Assembly: GCF_000003815.2 (NCBI RefSeq)
Contig: NC_049988.1
Span: 2,690,340-2,754,339, forward strand
Source: Branchiostoma floridae
Taxonomy: Eukaryota; Chordata; Leptocardii; Amphioxiformes; Branchiostomatidae
Direction: 5' to 3'
DNA length: 64,000 nt
The translations under genes were made by a program, and so were the position numbers. Every line of letters starts with the position of its first letter. Position 1 is the first letter of the stretch. A model generated the notes under the pieces. The model ran no database searches and was not told the origin of the DNA. It saw only the letters and a program-made list of their open reading frames with translations. This document shows, in pieces, positions 34,698 through 45,837 of the stretch.

Positions 34698-35102
34698 AGC
34701 CTGGATACCATACCCCAACCTCAAATATCTTTCGTGTTGGGGTCTGGCAGGATGGCTGTAGAAAGGTTCTCGGAAGACCCTTGATCAGAGGGAGGAGAAC
34801 CTAGGATTGATGACCACTCACACCACAGGTAGCCAGCTACAACACACCACAGTTGGTCAGCAGGCTATCACAGTGGCGAATCAGGTACTTAGTGGTCACT
34901 GTTATGGATTCAAAAAATACAGTTGGAGGTCTTTCACCAATCATGGTAGGGTGTAATTACCTCCTGCTGATCCTGCTACTGTTCTATTGGTGGAGTTTTT
35001 TGCCCACTATAAGGGGCAAAATTGAGAAGAGTTCCTATGTCATCCTGCCAGACCCCTGCACGATAGATACTTGAGATCGGGCTGGGGTTTGGTAACCAGG
35101 CT
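34698..35102. mobile_element. Element with 11-bp target-site duplication
   Basis: A 405-bp element with ends AGCCTGGATACCATACCCCA and, inverted, GGGGTTTGGTAACCAGGCT. AGAGTTGCTCT lies on both sides (34687-34697 and 35103-35113). Duplications of 9-11 bp are usual for Mutator-like elements, so that assignment is likely but unproven. No transposase. Confidence 0.75.
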
Positions 35103-35392
35103 AGAGTTGCTCTAAAGAATGTGGCATCATTTTGTATATAAATATCTTGCTATTCATTTTAGCATTTTATAAGCCTGATTGGCCTGTTTACCGAAGTTAG
35201 AATGTAATATTTTATTCATCAACACCATCTGGTTACACGAATTGATATTTTTATTGCGTACGGTATGATATACAATTTTTACTCCGTAGGATTTCCGAAG
35301 AAAAGAACAACTACACAATGAGGTACACACAAGGAACAAGGTTTCAGCTGATTTACCCATTTCTGGGATTGCGTTCAGCACCGTGGACAGGG

Positions 35393-35999
35393 GTTTTGTG
35401 CGCGTTAAAATTTGCGCGTTAAAACTTGCGCGTTAAAAACCTGCGCGTTAAAATATGCAAATTAGCTGATTCCCTCGGGATTTGAAAACTTTTTTGCCGT
35501 TTTTAACTTAAAAGCTTGAAGATGATAACGCAAAATGAAATTAAGTATCATATTGTTGCTTTCTAGAGTACAATATCCCTTTCTGTAAATATTCCAGGAG
35601 TTTTAAAGTGATTTTTAAATGTTAAGTTTTGACGCACAACAAAGGTTGACATTTGCATGTGAAACAATCTGCTTGAGAAAATATGATATGAAGCTTGTAG
35701 CATGGAGAAAAGCCTCAAGCAGTTGTTTTAAAACACAAAGCCTCATATCAGTAATTTTTTCATGTATTTGTGTCAAATTCAAGTGATTTTGTAATCTTCT
35801 GGATATGCAAATTAACCTATTCCCAAGGGACCCCAAAAATTAGGGGCTTTTCAAACCAAAAATTCAGGTAGCAGAGGGAAAATCATATAATGGGGTCACA
35901 TTTTTCTGACTAAGAATTTATCAATGCACAACTTAATTTTTAAACGCGCAGATTTTTAACGCGCGCGCAGATTTTTAACGCGCAGAAAACCCGTTCCCT
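35393..35999. mobile_element. MITE with subterminal GCGCGTTAAA repeats
   Basis: GGTTTTGTGCGCGTTAAAA at the left, with three more GCGCGTTAAA copies. At the right TTTTTAACGCGC occurs repeatedly before GCAGAAAACCCG. GGACAGGG flanks both sides (35385-35392 and 36000-36007), which may be an 8-bp target duplication. Two ATATGCAAATTA phrases lie inside. Probably hAT-like by duplication length. Confidence 0.65.
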
Positions 36000-36139
36000 G
36001 GACAGGGACACTGATGGCAAAAGTGGATTTTGCTGTGCTGAGTGCCAAGGAGGAAGGTGGTGGTATACGAATTGTGGTTCTCTGTCTTATTTTAAAGAAC
36101 AGAGGGCTAGCTGTGACATTTAAGACGGCACACTGCAAA

Positions 36140-37590
36140 AATTAATTTTTTTCTAGTTTTGCTTACCCCACGGATAATTCTAATCTGGAGAAGAATATTC
36201 TTGCAGGGAGAAAAAGTAGAATAGAATTCAAGCAAAATAAGAAACTCCAAATTTTTTTCTGGAGATTTAAGCAAAGTCTTTCTAGAAATTCTTTTTTTAT
36301 AAGCATATTCAACTCTTAAGAAATACAAGAACATTTTCTTCCCTTTTTCTGAATATGTCAGGCCGTTCTGTGAGGAAGCAAAACAAGATAAACAAGAAAT
36401 AGCATTTTTGGAAATACAATGTACAAGAAAACAAATCTCAAATCGTCTAAAAAATTTGCTTGCCCCATGGACAAGCACATTTTTCTAAGATTTCTTGGGG
36501 ACAGAATAATGTTTTTTCTGTAAGATATATTTTCTGTGAGGAAGCAAAACAAGATAAACAAGAAAAAGCATCTTTGGCAGTGTACTTTTAAGGCACATTC
36601 AACGTCTATGATGCTAAAGCCGTAGTTATGTGCTTCATAGCTTGACATTTTAGTGCTGTTTTCTGTGATGACATGTTGTTTTTTAAACTGCAAGATCATG
36701 TTGAATAAGACATATGGATGATATACATTGTAAACAAAATAAAATGATATCAGAGTGTGAATAACGAACGCTTGGCCAGACGAAGATGTTCTTTTTATCA
36801 AATCTTGAAGTCATGAAGGATGAAAATATGAATAATTGTACATGGTATAGTTTACCAAATTGTATATTCTTTATTTTTGTTCTTTCAAACGTTTTATTAT
36901 TTCTAATTGACTCCGTCATTTGGTTAGACATTTTATAAGTACATGTAATTTATATAATAGTAATACCTGGTCTTCAACCTGCCTTCCTCAGTATCCCTGA
37001 TATAAGACAGTGCTGCCTAGAACGTTTGACAGTATCCAAGTCATAAACAGTTGTTCGAATAACTTCTTTTTGGCGTATAAAACTTTTTTCATTGTATTTA
37101 GATTCTCAGTTTAGTGTTATTTTCGACTGTACGCGAATCCTTGAGACGTCTGCAACCAGGTTCTTGGAGATCCTGAGATGAAAACAGAAATGATATAAGT
37201 TAAGAAGGATTGTATATTCTATAAACAAATCTCTAACGCAAAACGTTAATGTTAGTCACCAATAATTATAATATTTATTATAATAATTATGTTTCATGTC
37301 AATTGTAGCAGTCTGATAGGTACGTATCATACCGTAAAATTAAGATAGCTTATTACACTTCACAATAAAATTGAGGCATGCTATATATATAAAACACGAA
37401 CAGTTCAATTTCACTTTTACTTATTGACGAATCATGTACATACTGCTCACCTTAGTAGTGCTTTCCACAAAACGTGACGAAGCAGTGAATTGTTCATTCC
37501 TTGACAAAGACTGACCAAAGTGGACAGGCCAAAATTTGGGTAAGTCCACTTTTTTTGGTGAAAATTACAGTTCAACTTTATTCAGAATGA
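36140..37590. other. No gene recognised
   Basis: AT-rich. CTGTGAGGAAGCAAAACAAG and following bases occur twice (about 36368 and 36534), a short local duplication of about 45 bp. An AT palindrome lies near 37262-37290. Confidence 0.4.
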
Positions 37591-37599
37591 GTACAAAGA

Positions 37600-37999
37600 C
37601 TAGTACTTTGTTTTGTTGTATTATGTTGCATTATACTATGTTAGCTGTAATAGCTGGTTTGTTGCATTTCTTATTTTCACTTATATGAGAAAGACCGTTT
37701 GGATCCATTGCAAAAAGACCACAGTGGCCGGTGGAAGCTCGTGACGGAAGGACTAAACATGAGAGCACACATCGATGGACAACCAACATTCAAATATGTA
37801 TTTGAGCGGAAACAATACCTCGATAGGGTCAACGCTTCAAAACTGTCAAAATCAGCTGTCAGTGAAAAAGGAATCGCGCAAAATAACCCTATCCACCGTA
37901 GATACATATGGAAACACGGTGTATTCCATATTATCAGAGGTACCAGCCCTCCGGGCCGGATCGTCCGAAGGCCGCAGGAGGACTGGGACCGAGGGTGAT
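37600..37999 (+). pseudogene. Paralogous gene fragment 1 (also at 61.6 kb)
   Basis: The open frame reads LQKDHSGRWKLVTEGLNMRA, then YVFERKQYLDRVNASKLSKS and a Pro/Arg end (TSPPGRIVRRPQEDWDRG). The 61.53-61.84 kb block encodes LQKDHSGRWKLVPETLNMRA. The 90 bp before it also match, including TTATTTTCACTTATA. Copy 2 shows an acceptor-like ACTTATAG; copy 1 has ATATGAG there. Probably a duplicated exon, either from a repetitive family or an unknown gene. Confidence 0.45.
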
Positions 38000-38009
38000 A
38001 CGGGATTAC

Positions 38010-38300
38010 ACAAAGACACACACTCACACACACAGGCACACACTATTACACACACAAAGACACAGACACACAAACACCAAAACACACACACGCAGACACA
38101 CACACACAGACGCAGACACACACACACAAATGCAAAGACACACAAACATCAAGGCACACACGCAGACACACACGCAGACACACACACAGACACACACACA
38201 GACACGAACGAACACACACACAGACGCGCAGACACACACTCAGACACACATGCAGAGACACACATATGCACTGACATATACCCATACACAGACGCCGCGG
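38010..38300. repeat. Compound (ACACAC/ACACAG) microsatellite
   Basis: About 290 bp of CACACA interspersed with GACACA and GCAGACAC. It generates long false Thr/His and Cys/Val open frames on both strands. Confidence 0.95.
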
Positions 38301-39146
38301 ACACACAAATCATCATCATCATCGGTCGGCTGCTGTGCAGTCGATCACGAGTCTTTTCCACACACAAATGCTGACAACATAACCTCGACTTTTCATAGAG
38401 GTCATGACATTTTGAATGAGTCGGGCGACGTGAGTACTTATGTACGTAGTTTAAATTGTGTTCCACCGATACGAATAAAGTCAGCGCCAAAAAAAGGTGA
38501 TGACAAATAGTTTTCCTCTCCAATTGTGGAAAATCATATATAAGGGGGTCAGAAAATCTCAAATTTCCTAGGGGAGCACGCCCTAAATATGCCCTTAGCC
38601 AAGATATTTTTTGTGCAGGCTTTATAGGGGGTCCGGGGTCATGCCTCATGGAAAAGAAAACGGTCAACCCTCTACCAGACTGTTTTTTTTTCTCTTCGGT
38701 TTTGGTCAGATAGATCAAAATAGGCAAACATGTTGTGTTGTGGCCTAATAATTATGCTTGTAGAGTTGACAATAGGGAGGTAGCCATGACTGTCGTTGCA
38801 GAAGTGAGACTTGTTGGATAGATGTAAAAGTGCCACCAATATGGAAGCCAGCATCATAGTAAGCCATGACTGTAGTTGCCATCTTGGCAAGTGATACCAG
38901 TGTTCCCTACTAGTATCACTTTTACTACACTAGTTCACTTCTTTAATACAGGAATGAATGCCTTGTTAGTTGTGATGCCACGTTTTGTCACTTCAAATCT
39001 TGTTGCGACGTTTATGGTGACTATTTTGAAAATTTGCCATCTTGTTTTTTCTACCTATCTTGTTTTTTTTTACGCGCTATCTCATTATTTTTGCACTCTG
39101 CATAGGATGTCATCCATAAAATTTACATGCTGTGGCCTAAGGCCTA

Positions 39147-39723
39147 CGAGGGGCGTTCAAGAAGTAATCCACCTGACCCATTTCCCAAAGGAGGAGATTA
39201 ATGAAACTTGGTGCAGTTATTAGTCTTTCTCTTCATAGGAATCACCCAGAGTTATGCATTTCTACCATCGTTTGATGCAGCTCTGTACACCGTTTTTGTT
39301 GGACGCCCCAGGTTGGTCCTGCAACAGATGCCTCATCAATGGCAGAAGAGGGACGACCAGGTCTGGGAGCTGTTTCCACAGACTTCCGGCCATGTTTGAA
39401 TTCACAATGCCAGCTTTTACAAGGTCATATGATGGGGAATCATCACCATAAGTTTCTTTTATTTCATCAAAAGTCTCATTTGGTATGCGTCCTTTCAAAT
39501 ACAAAAACCGGATCACTGCGCGACACTCAACTGGCTCCATTTCACAGCTGGTCCATTTCACACCTGACTCAGTTCAAACACCTTTAAATCAAAAACCAAA
39601 ATTAGTTCAGAGCTGTTTTATGCAACATAACCCATAGAGATATGAATCATTACATATGCAAAATTTCAGCTAGATCAGACAACTGGAAGTGGGTGAGGTG
39701 GATTACTTCTTGAACGCCCCTCG
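39147..39723 (-). mobile_element. Mariner-type element, internally deleted (577 bp)
   Basis: Perfect inverted ends CGAGGGGCGTTCAAGAAGTA (continuing to ATCCACCT) and their complement, flanked by TA (39145-39146 and 39724-39725), the Tc1/mariner target. The length is less than half that of an autonomous mariner, because most of the transposase is deleted. The transposase start is still readable on the minus strand. Confidence 0.9.
39262..39540 (-). pseudogene. Mariner transposase N-terminal remnant
   Basis: From ATG at 39540 the frame reads MEPVECRAVIRFLYLKG, then IPNETFDEIKETYGDDSPSY, the helix-turn-helix DNA-binding region of mariner transposases. After about 50 residues the frame loses similarity (a frameshift just past SYDLV), and it ends at about 92 residues. 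The catalytic DD34D/DD34E region is absent, so it cannot be active. Confidence 0.8.
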
Positions 39724-39769
39724 TAGATACCAATTCCCGACCCGGGACCTGACCGGGTAGCTTTCGTTA

Positions 39770-39981
39770 GGCTTAGGTCACATTTCCAAACCGGGGACCG
39801 GCCGGGCAGCGTTCGGAAACGAACAAATTTAATAAGAGAGGCACCTAAACACACGGAACGTAAAATAACTATTCAGGAGCATAATTTGTGTACATTCCTT
39901 AAGTTTGTAAACAGTTTATTTTTCGTTTCCGCAAATATCCCGGCCGGGCCCCGGGCCCGTTTCGGAAATGTGACCTAAGCC
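39770..39981. mobile_element. GC-rich MITE (GGCTTAGGTCACATTTCC ends)
   Basis: A 212-bp element with inverted ends GGCTTAGGTCACATTTCC and GGAAATGTGACCTAAGCC, preceded by TTA and followed by TAA. Both ends continue into CCGGGGACCGGCCGGG-type palindromes, giving unusually GC-rich subtermini. Confidence 0.7.
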
Positions 39982-40055
39982 TAACAGGGGACTTAAGCCT
40001 AACAACTGACCGGCCGGTGGATAACTGGATATACTGTAAAAGACTGACTGAATTC

Positions 40056-41330
40056 CTATGTTTATTCATAGTTTATTCATAGTTTATTCAGAAAAAAAAT
40101 CAGCATCACAGTCAGTAAACAAACAAACTGAATATCACTGATGTTACAACTTGTTACATGGTGAATACAGAATATATGTATATACATTAATAAACAATTA
40201 CAATACATGCCGCAGAAACACCTAAAACAAAGTTGTACGTAATGCCTTACAGAGAACACTGAAATAAGGACAGGAACGTCCTACACAGAGTAACACTAAG
40301 AGGATTCGTTATACAGGCGTATAGCCTGGTGCAGAAATGACCTTCTCAGTCTCTGTGTCCGGGCAGCTGGCACAGTGAGTGCAGTGCCGTTTCTAAGAGT
40401 CCTCTCAGTGACCGTAGTCCTGGCCGGCGGCACCAGGTCATGGAGGGAGTGACCCTCGTCCAGCATGTTCCTCAGTAGCTTCACTGCCGCAACCTCTCGC
40501 CGTTCTTAAATTTCAGCGTCGGCAGAGGAGGCACCTCTCGTCTTCCCCCCAGGGAGACAATACGGAGTGCTCTCCGTTGTACTCTTTCAATTTATCTCTC
40601 CTGCTCCTTACTACACCATACTAGTAGTACGTGTCCATATTCGAGCACAGGTCTGATAAGTGTGACGTACACCTGGACCAAATCCACCACACTAGTGCCC
40701 TGTTTAGTAAGGAGCCTAAGATAATGAAGCCTACGAGAGGCCTTGGTGACCATGGATGTCACTTGGTCATTAAACGTCAAGTACCTATCCAATATAAAAC
40801 CCAAACCCTTGGCCAGCTCAACCCAAGGCACCTGTTGTCTCCCTAAGATAATCTCTGGTGGGACAGGAACAAATTTGCATTAGCTGACTTTTGCCTCCAT
40901 TTAAAATCATCTTGTTGTCGCTTGCCCATACATCCAGCTGAGTCGCTTCCTCCTCCACTGTGCTGTCGCTGTTGGCCACAGCCACATGGCGAGATCGCGA
41001 CAAGCTGACGTCGTCAGCATAGCCAACATTTAGTGTGGAACTATACACTGGTGACCTAGTGCTCATAAAGAGTAAAAATAAGTAGGGTGAGAGAACACCC
41101 CCCTGTGGGATTCCTGATGTTAAAGTGTGCCAGGTGCTGAACTTGCCATGGGTCACAACTCTTTGCTGTCTATGTTTGAGATAGTTGTGTATCCATGACA
41201 GCATGTGTGGACTCACTTGTAGATTGTTAACACACATCAGCAGCAGGGCTGACAGGGACAGACAGGTTACCTGTGTGTTGATATCGATGGTGTTCAGCAC
41301 CAGTGACAGCTGTGTTAGCATGTGTGTGGA
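40056..41330 (-). mobile_element. LINE reverse transcriptase fragment and 3' tail
   Basis: The minus strand carries the RT palm motifs GIPQGGVLSPYLFLLF (about 41120-41070) and YADDVSL (about 41020). Then come GFILDRYLTFNDQV, LIRPVLEYG and LLRNMLDEGHSLHDLVPP, spread over three frames because of frameshifts. The 3' tail is a triplicated TGAATAAACTA near 40055-40090. The upstream (N-terminal) side of the RT dissolves into the 41.3-42.0 kb minisatellite. Clade CR1/L2-like by general layout only. Confidence 0.8.
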
Positions 41331-42015
41331 TGGTGTTCAGCACCAAGGATCTAGGACAGATGTGTTTACCTGTGTGTTGATGGTGTTTAGCACCAGAGAC
41401 AGGTCGTATACAGAGATAGATTTTTTACTTGTGTGTGGATGGTGCTCAGCACCAAGGACAGATGTGTTTACCTATGTTGATGGTGTTCAGCACCAGGGAC
41501 AGGTGCGTTTGCCTGTGTGTTGATGGTGTTCAGCGCCAGAGACAGATCGTTTACCTGTGTGTGGATGGTGCTCAGCACCAAGGACAGATGTGTTTACCTA
41601 TGTGGATGGTGCTCAGCACCAAGGACAGATGTGTTTACCTATGTTGATGGTGTTCAGCACCAGGGACAGATGCGTTTACCTGTGTGTTGATGGTGTTCAG
41701 CGCCAGAGACAGATCGTTTACAGAGACAGATTCTTATCCTGTGTGTGGATGGTGTTCAGCACCAGGGACAGATTGTTTACCTGTGTGTGGATGGTGCTCA
41801 GCACCAAGGACAGATGTGTTTACCTATGTTGATGGTGTTCAGCACCAGGGACAGATGCGTTTACCTGTGTGTTGATGGTGTTCAGCGCCAGAGACAGATC
41901 GTTTACAGAGACAGATTCTTATCCTGTGTGTGGATGGTGTTCAGCACCAGGGACAGATTGTTTACCTGTGTGTGGATGGTGTATATAACCCAGGATAGAA
42001 GTGTTCACTGGCGTG
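41280..42015. repeat. Minisatellite derived from LINE coding sequence
   Basis: GATGGTG phrases recur at 41286, 41329, 41379, 41438, 41479, 41522, 41564, 41605, 41646, 41689, 41748, 41790, 41831, 41874, 41933 and 41975. Units are mostly 41-43 bp with 59-bp variants. A higher-order block of 185 bp (43+59+42+41) is seen from 41646 to 41831. The first unit overlaps the LINE frame that encodes LSLVLNTIDINTQV. Confidence 0.9.
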
Positions 42016-42354
42016 TGAATAGTGTTCAGGAGCGGGTGTCTTTAAATGTGTTTGAAAATTGTTCAGCATCAGGGACAGGTTTCTTTACTTCTGTGTATGT
42101 TCAACAACAATTGTAGGCATTTTTCCTGCATGCGGATAGTTTTCAGCACCAAGGAGAGTTGTCATTTGTGTAGTAATTTTTCTACGTCAGTCATTCTCAA
42201 TGTAGCCATTATTAGGTCTTTTTTGTGACATGTAACCTCTGGCCGGTAGGAAAAACTGAACATGTTTACATACAACATAGGCACCAAAAAAAAATATTTC
42301 ACTCTTCTCAAATGACCGTATCAACGTTACTTGACTCTTTTTATCAATACAGGT

Positions 42355-42735
42355 CTACAATATGACATCTGAATAGTATTCTAACAGCTTGATTTGCAAA
42401 GAGATCTTTAACCGTCTGTTTGATACTAGTATGTGAATCCCTTCTGCTAGGTTTTGTTTTACTCTTTGCCATGCTGTGTCCGATTTCCGTGAACCACCTA
42501 TACTTTCGGGGGAACCATTATACAGTAAAACGTTTTGCTTCCCGCGTACTTGGTCTTCAAGCGTGTGGACAGTGTCACGTACCAGTTGCGCCGTCATGCG
42601 GAAAGATGCCGCCCTACAACTGGACTGGCAATATGCCAGTCGTGTTATGTTGACAAACGCCTTTGCCAGTGAGGAGAGTCTGAGCGCCAACACATTTCCC
42701 ACCAGGTCTATATTCTGTAGCTGTTACAAGTGCAC
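42355..42735 (-). CDS. Candidate terminal exon, unknown gene
   Basis: After the acceptor-like CACTTGTAACAG (about 42725) the minus frame stays open for over 115 codons to TAG at 42355. It reads DLVGNVLALRLSSLAKAFVN, then FRMTAQLVRDTVHTLEDQV and TAWQRVKQNLAEGIHILVSN. No ATG lies near its start, which fits an internal exon. No domain recognised. It lies 1.3 kb downstream of the LRR gene, without a clear link to it. Confidence 0.25.
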
Positions 42736-42869
42736 CGGCCTTGCTGCAATGAACCGTACACCCGCTTTGGTTATTGAGTTTTGGGAAATACAGATCTTTC
42801 TGATTTCTTTCAGGTGAGGAAATGCCTCTAAAATTGCTTCCTTCCCGGCCCGCCATCTCCAATATTCTT

Positions 42870-43700
42870 AGTTTGAAGGGTCAAACTGCCTAATTTGTGT
42901 ATGAGGTGAAGCTGCCTGACCATTGACGCTGCTACTGTTTCCTGAAAGAAGTCTCATCGTCATTGTCAGAAAGAGCATGGCCAGAGAACGATAGATGTAA
43001 CATATATTTAAGTTCAGGACTTCGTTTTGTTATTCGAACAGTTAACTACCTTATTGGTGCACGTGCAGCAGTGCAATTTCAGTCTTAGTATTTTTCTTAA
43101 ATTTACCAGGTCGTTCTTATATGTATTTAAAAAGTACGATCAACGGGTTGACCTGTCGCCTTTGTCAGTGCAAAGTTTGATAGATTTCCCATGTTCAGCA
43201 TATTTAAGAGTTTTACGATTACAAAAGCATGCTGTTTACGGATATCGGATTCTACAGCTCTTAATGACACAGCGCATGTATATTTTTTGTCACTTTGACC
43301 ATGATAATTTAAGTCAAACCATGACACAAATATTTGTATGAAAATTTATCATGGATGATTAACGTTTTGGTCAGTTTTCCGAATTTAAGGTGTCAAAAAT
43401 ATTCGCGTGTAAGACGAAAACACTCGCGTTCCTTGAGTAATTCCTTATATTTCCTTCGTTCCAGACACTCTGAACGTAATTACTTCACTTCCTATCGATC
43501 CTAACGGACATATTCTCCAACGTAGAGAGCGTTTTGTGACGACGTTGGAGTCTTTGAGTAGGAGAATGAACGGACAGAATTTGTTATTTTTACCGATCTT
43601 GACAAAAATAAATTTTCTTAGTTTCTATTACGCTTCGCGAAGTCAGTTAATGATTCATTTCCTACCCCTCATCACAGACAGAATGACTATGTAACACATG
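42870..43700. other. No gene recognised
   Basis: Sequence downstream of the LRR gene. No coherent coding or repeat structure seen. Confidence 0.35.
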
Positions 43701-43714
43701 GTATTTTTTAATAT

Positions 43715-43720
43715 TTTATT
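43715..43720 (-). terminator. Possible polyadenylation signal of the LRR gene
   Basis: AATAAA on the minus strand, about 350 bp after the LRR stop codon. The spacing is reasonable for a 3' UTR, but AATAAA is common in this AT-rich sequence. Confidence 0.3.
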
Positions 43721-44071
43721 CATACCATTTTCTCTCTATGTGTCCACAGGTAAACGTCGTCATGACAACCCTCATGCTACAGAATGAATCATTAGACTAG
43801 CACGAGCCCTGGTAGCAGAGGTATTGGACTATACGCCCATACACCCGGAAAAAAAAGCATACAAGCATAATCACAGCAGAAAAAAGCAAGAGTCACACAA
43901 ACACACATGATTTAAACACAAGTAAATGAACCACCAAACTCCAATAAAATGCAATCAGTTGGGTGATCGTGTCATTATTGGTTTACGTACAAACTGTCTT
44001 ATAATTACCTTGCTACTTATCAGAAAGTTATTCTTCTGTTTTACTTTTCTAAGTCAAATCCTCATCGCATT

Positions 44072-45727
44072 TCACAGACCAGAGGCTATCATTTTATCAA
44101 ACCATTGCTTTAAATCATCAGTTCCATTTGCATCGAAACCTTCTCCGTTGTGGCTTGCCTGTTCACTGTTCTGTGTACCTTCGCCAGTGCTGGGACCTTC
44201 CTCTTTCTTATTACTGGCTTTACCTGCTATTTCAACTTCCCCAAGATAATATTGAGGTACGTCAAAAACATAGGGCGACCTTGCATATGGTTCAATTTTG
44301 TTAACCTTACCCTCATTCAGGCAACAATTTGTATCTGAATTTTGCACCAGATTATCAACCATGTTGTCGTCAATAAAGTTCTCGTTTTGACCAGCATGAT
44401 CACAAGCTTGTGTTTCTGGACCAGGTAAGATACTGATACCTTCTGTTTCTTTAGGATTGGTCTTTCCTGCAACTTCAATTTCCACGATATGATATTGAGG
44501 CACATCAAAAACACCAGACCTTGCATGCGGTTCTATTGTGTCAGATATAATAGTTTCGTCTAAGCAAGAATCCGAATCTGTTTCCGGATCATTGCAGAAG
44601 CCTTTCTGATCACCAGCCTGGGCGTTCAGGCTGGTAGAAGCTCGGTGATGACGAACGTTATTTACAACTTGGCCAGCCGCCATGTTGTTTACTTGACCAA
44701 GTTGTGCAGTCATGTTACTGGATTGTTTCCTACCCGTTGTACAACGCACAACTAACCCTACACCACATACTGCAACTATTACTCCAACTACTGCTCCAGT
44801 CACCACCCAGGCTGATGTCATGGCAACGGTTTGTGTCGTTTCTGTCGTGGATTTCTCTGGCCATGATTCTGGTTTATGTGTTGAAATTGGCAACAGGGAC
44901 GACGTAATGGCACCAGAGGGGTGTAGTCCCACGGAACAGTTACGAGCGCCTGTCCTATCACATTCTATACCTAACATGTGGAGCTCTATGTTCTCTCTCA
45001 TAGGTGGTGTTTTGCAACGGAACAGAGACGGGTTGTAATACATGGCGCGTACAATATCATTTCTCCTAACGCAACGTGTTTTCAGAACCCGACACATGTC
45101 AGCTTCCACCGCGAAATCAAATGCCCAAGCTAGGTTGCAGTCACAGTGGAAAGGGTTGCCCTCTATGATAGGTTCGTACGGTATATGTCGTCCACTTGGT
45201 ACATGTGGGTCCCATCCAAGATCGCACAATGATAATGTCTGTATGTTGTTATAGGAAACATCCAGCTTTTCAAAGTTGGACAAGAAAGACTTCACAGGAT
45301 AGAGGTTGACACGGAATAACTGATTATGTGCCAAATCCAGATAAACTAGACTTGGCATGTTCTTCAAACAGTACCAAGGGAAGTGAGTGATGTTGTTATT
45401 TCTTAAGATCATGTTGTTCAAATTGGGCAGGGCCAGGCAGGGAAACGTTGTCAGGGCGTTGTTTGGAAAATGAAGCAAAAAGAGGTTCGAAGGCAGGTCT
45501 TTTGGAACACTTGTTAATCCTTTGTTGTCACAATGTATCCGGAGTGGAAGAGTCAAATTAAGCAAATGCAAACTATTATTACCATGATAATTCTGAACGT
45601 TACATCCGTCGGAGAGTAGCCGAGTAAGTGCTAAAGCTTCACAATTGTGCGGTACGTTTATAAAAGTAAGAATCACAACGTGAACAACAATCATGCTGGA
45701 TAACATGCTTGTTGAGTTCAGGGACAT
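44072..45727 (-). CDS. Single-exon LRR transmembrane receptor-like protein
   Basis: Uninterrupted reading frame. The frame extends upstream to 45775 only through a GTG; the first ATG is at 45727 (551 aa), and a second ATG at 45706 has a better context (A at -3). A hydrophobic signal segment follows (MLSSMIVVHVVILTFI). Numbering from 45775: N-terminal LRR cap about 58-95 with Cys58 and Cys82; four LRRs about 96-190 (LRNNNIT, LDLAHNQL, LDVSYNNI); C-terminal cap 207-257 with CDC (211-213), Cys228, 235 and 254; Thr/Ser stalk; one membrane span 323-344; cytoplasmic tail 345-567. The tail has two ~80-residue repeats, each with IEPxARS and FDVPQY followed by an EIAGK-type phrase. Probable cell-surface receptor or adhesion protein; the ligand is unknown. 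Confidence 0.9.
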   Translation of the reverse strand: MSLNSTSMLSSMIVVHVVILTFINVPHNCEALALTRLLSDGCNVQNYHGNNSLHLLNLTLPLRIHCDNKGLTSVPKDLPSNLFLLHFPNNALTTFPCLALPNLNNMILRNNNITHFPWYCLKNMPSLVYLDLAHNQLFRVNLYPVKSFLSNFEKLDVSYNNIQTLSLCDLGWDPHVPSGRHIPYEPIIEGNPFHCDCNLAWAFDFAVEADMCRVLKTRCVRRNDIVRAMYYNPSLFRCKTPPMRENIELHMLGIECDRTGARNCSVGLHPSGAITSSLLPISTHKPESWPEKSTTETTQTVAMTSAWVVTGAVVGVIVAVCGVGLVVRCTTGRKQSSNMTAQLGQVNNMAAGQVVNNVRHHRASTSLNAQAGDQKGFCNDPETDSDSCLDETIISDTIEPHARSGVFDVPQYHIVEIEVAGKTNPKETEGISILPGPETQACDHAGQNENFIDDNMVDNLVQNSDTNCCLNEGKVNKIEPYARSPYVFDVPQYYLGEVEIAGKASNKKEEGPSTGEGTQNSEQASHNGEGFDANGTDDLKQWFDKMIASGL

Positions 45728-45837
45728 AAAAGTTTTCGCCAAGTATCTTCGGGATTGAAACAATGAGTTGCTCACAGTACACGCATCATTGTGAAATATC
45801 TACATTTACTCTGATCTCTATTCACTACAATGTCAAT

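Noticed and set aside
36003-36140. Minus-strand reading TTIRIPPPSSLALSTAK as an exon broken by the 35.4-kb element
   Set aside because: When the element and one duplication are removed, the two flanking frames do not join, and no family is recognised.
38024-38510. Thr/His-rich and Cys/Val-rich open frames
   Set aside because: They are translations of the CA/GACA microsatellite, present on both strands at once.
41185-42116. Plus-strand open frames with repeated VDGVQHQGQ and CLPMLMVF
   Set aside because: They are translations of the minisatellite; the real coding origin is the LINE on the minus strand.
44704-45254. Plus-strand open frames opposite the LRR gene
   Set aside because: Shadows of the long minus-strand LRR frame, without domains or a good start.
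45727-45775. Upstream extension of the LRR frame
   Set aside because: It starts at GTG, and the first ATG and the signal peptide lie further in.
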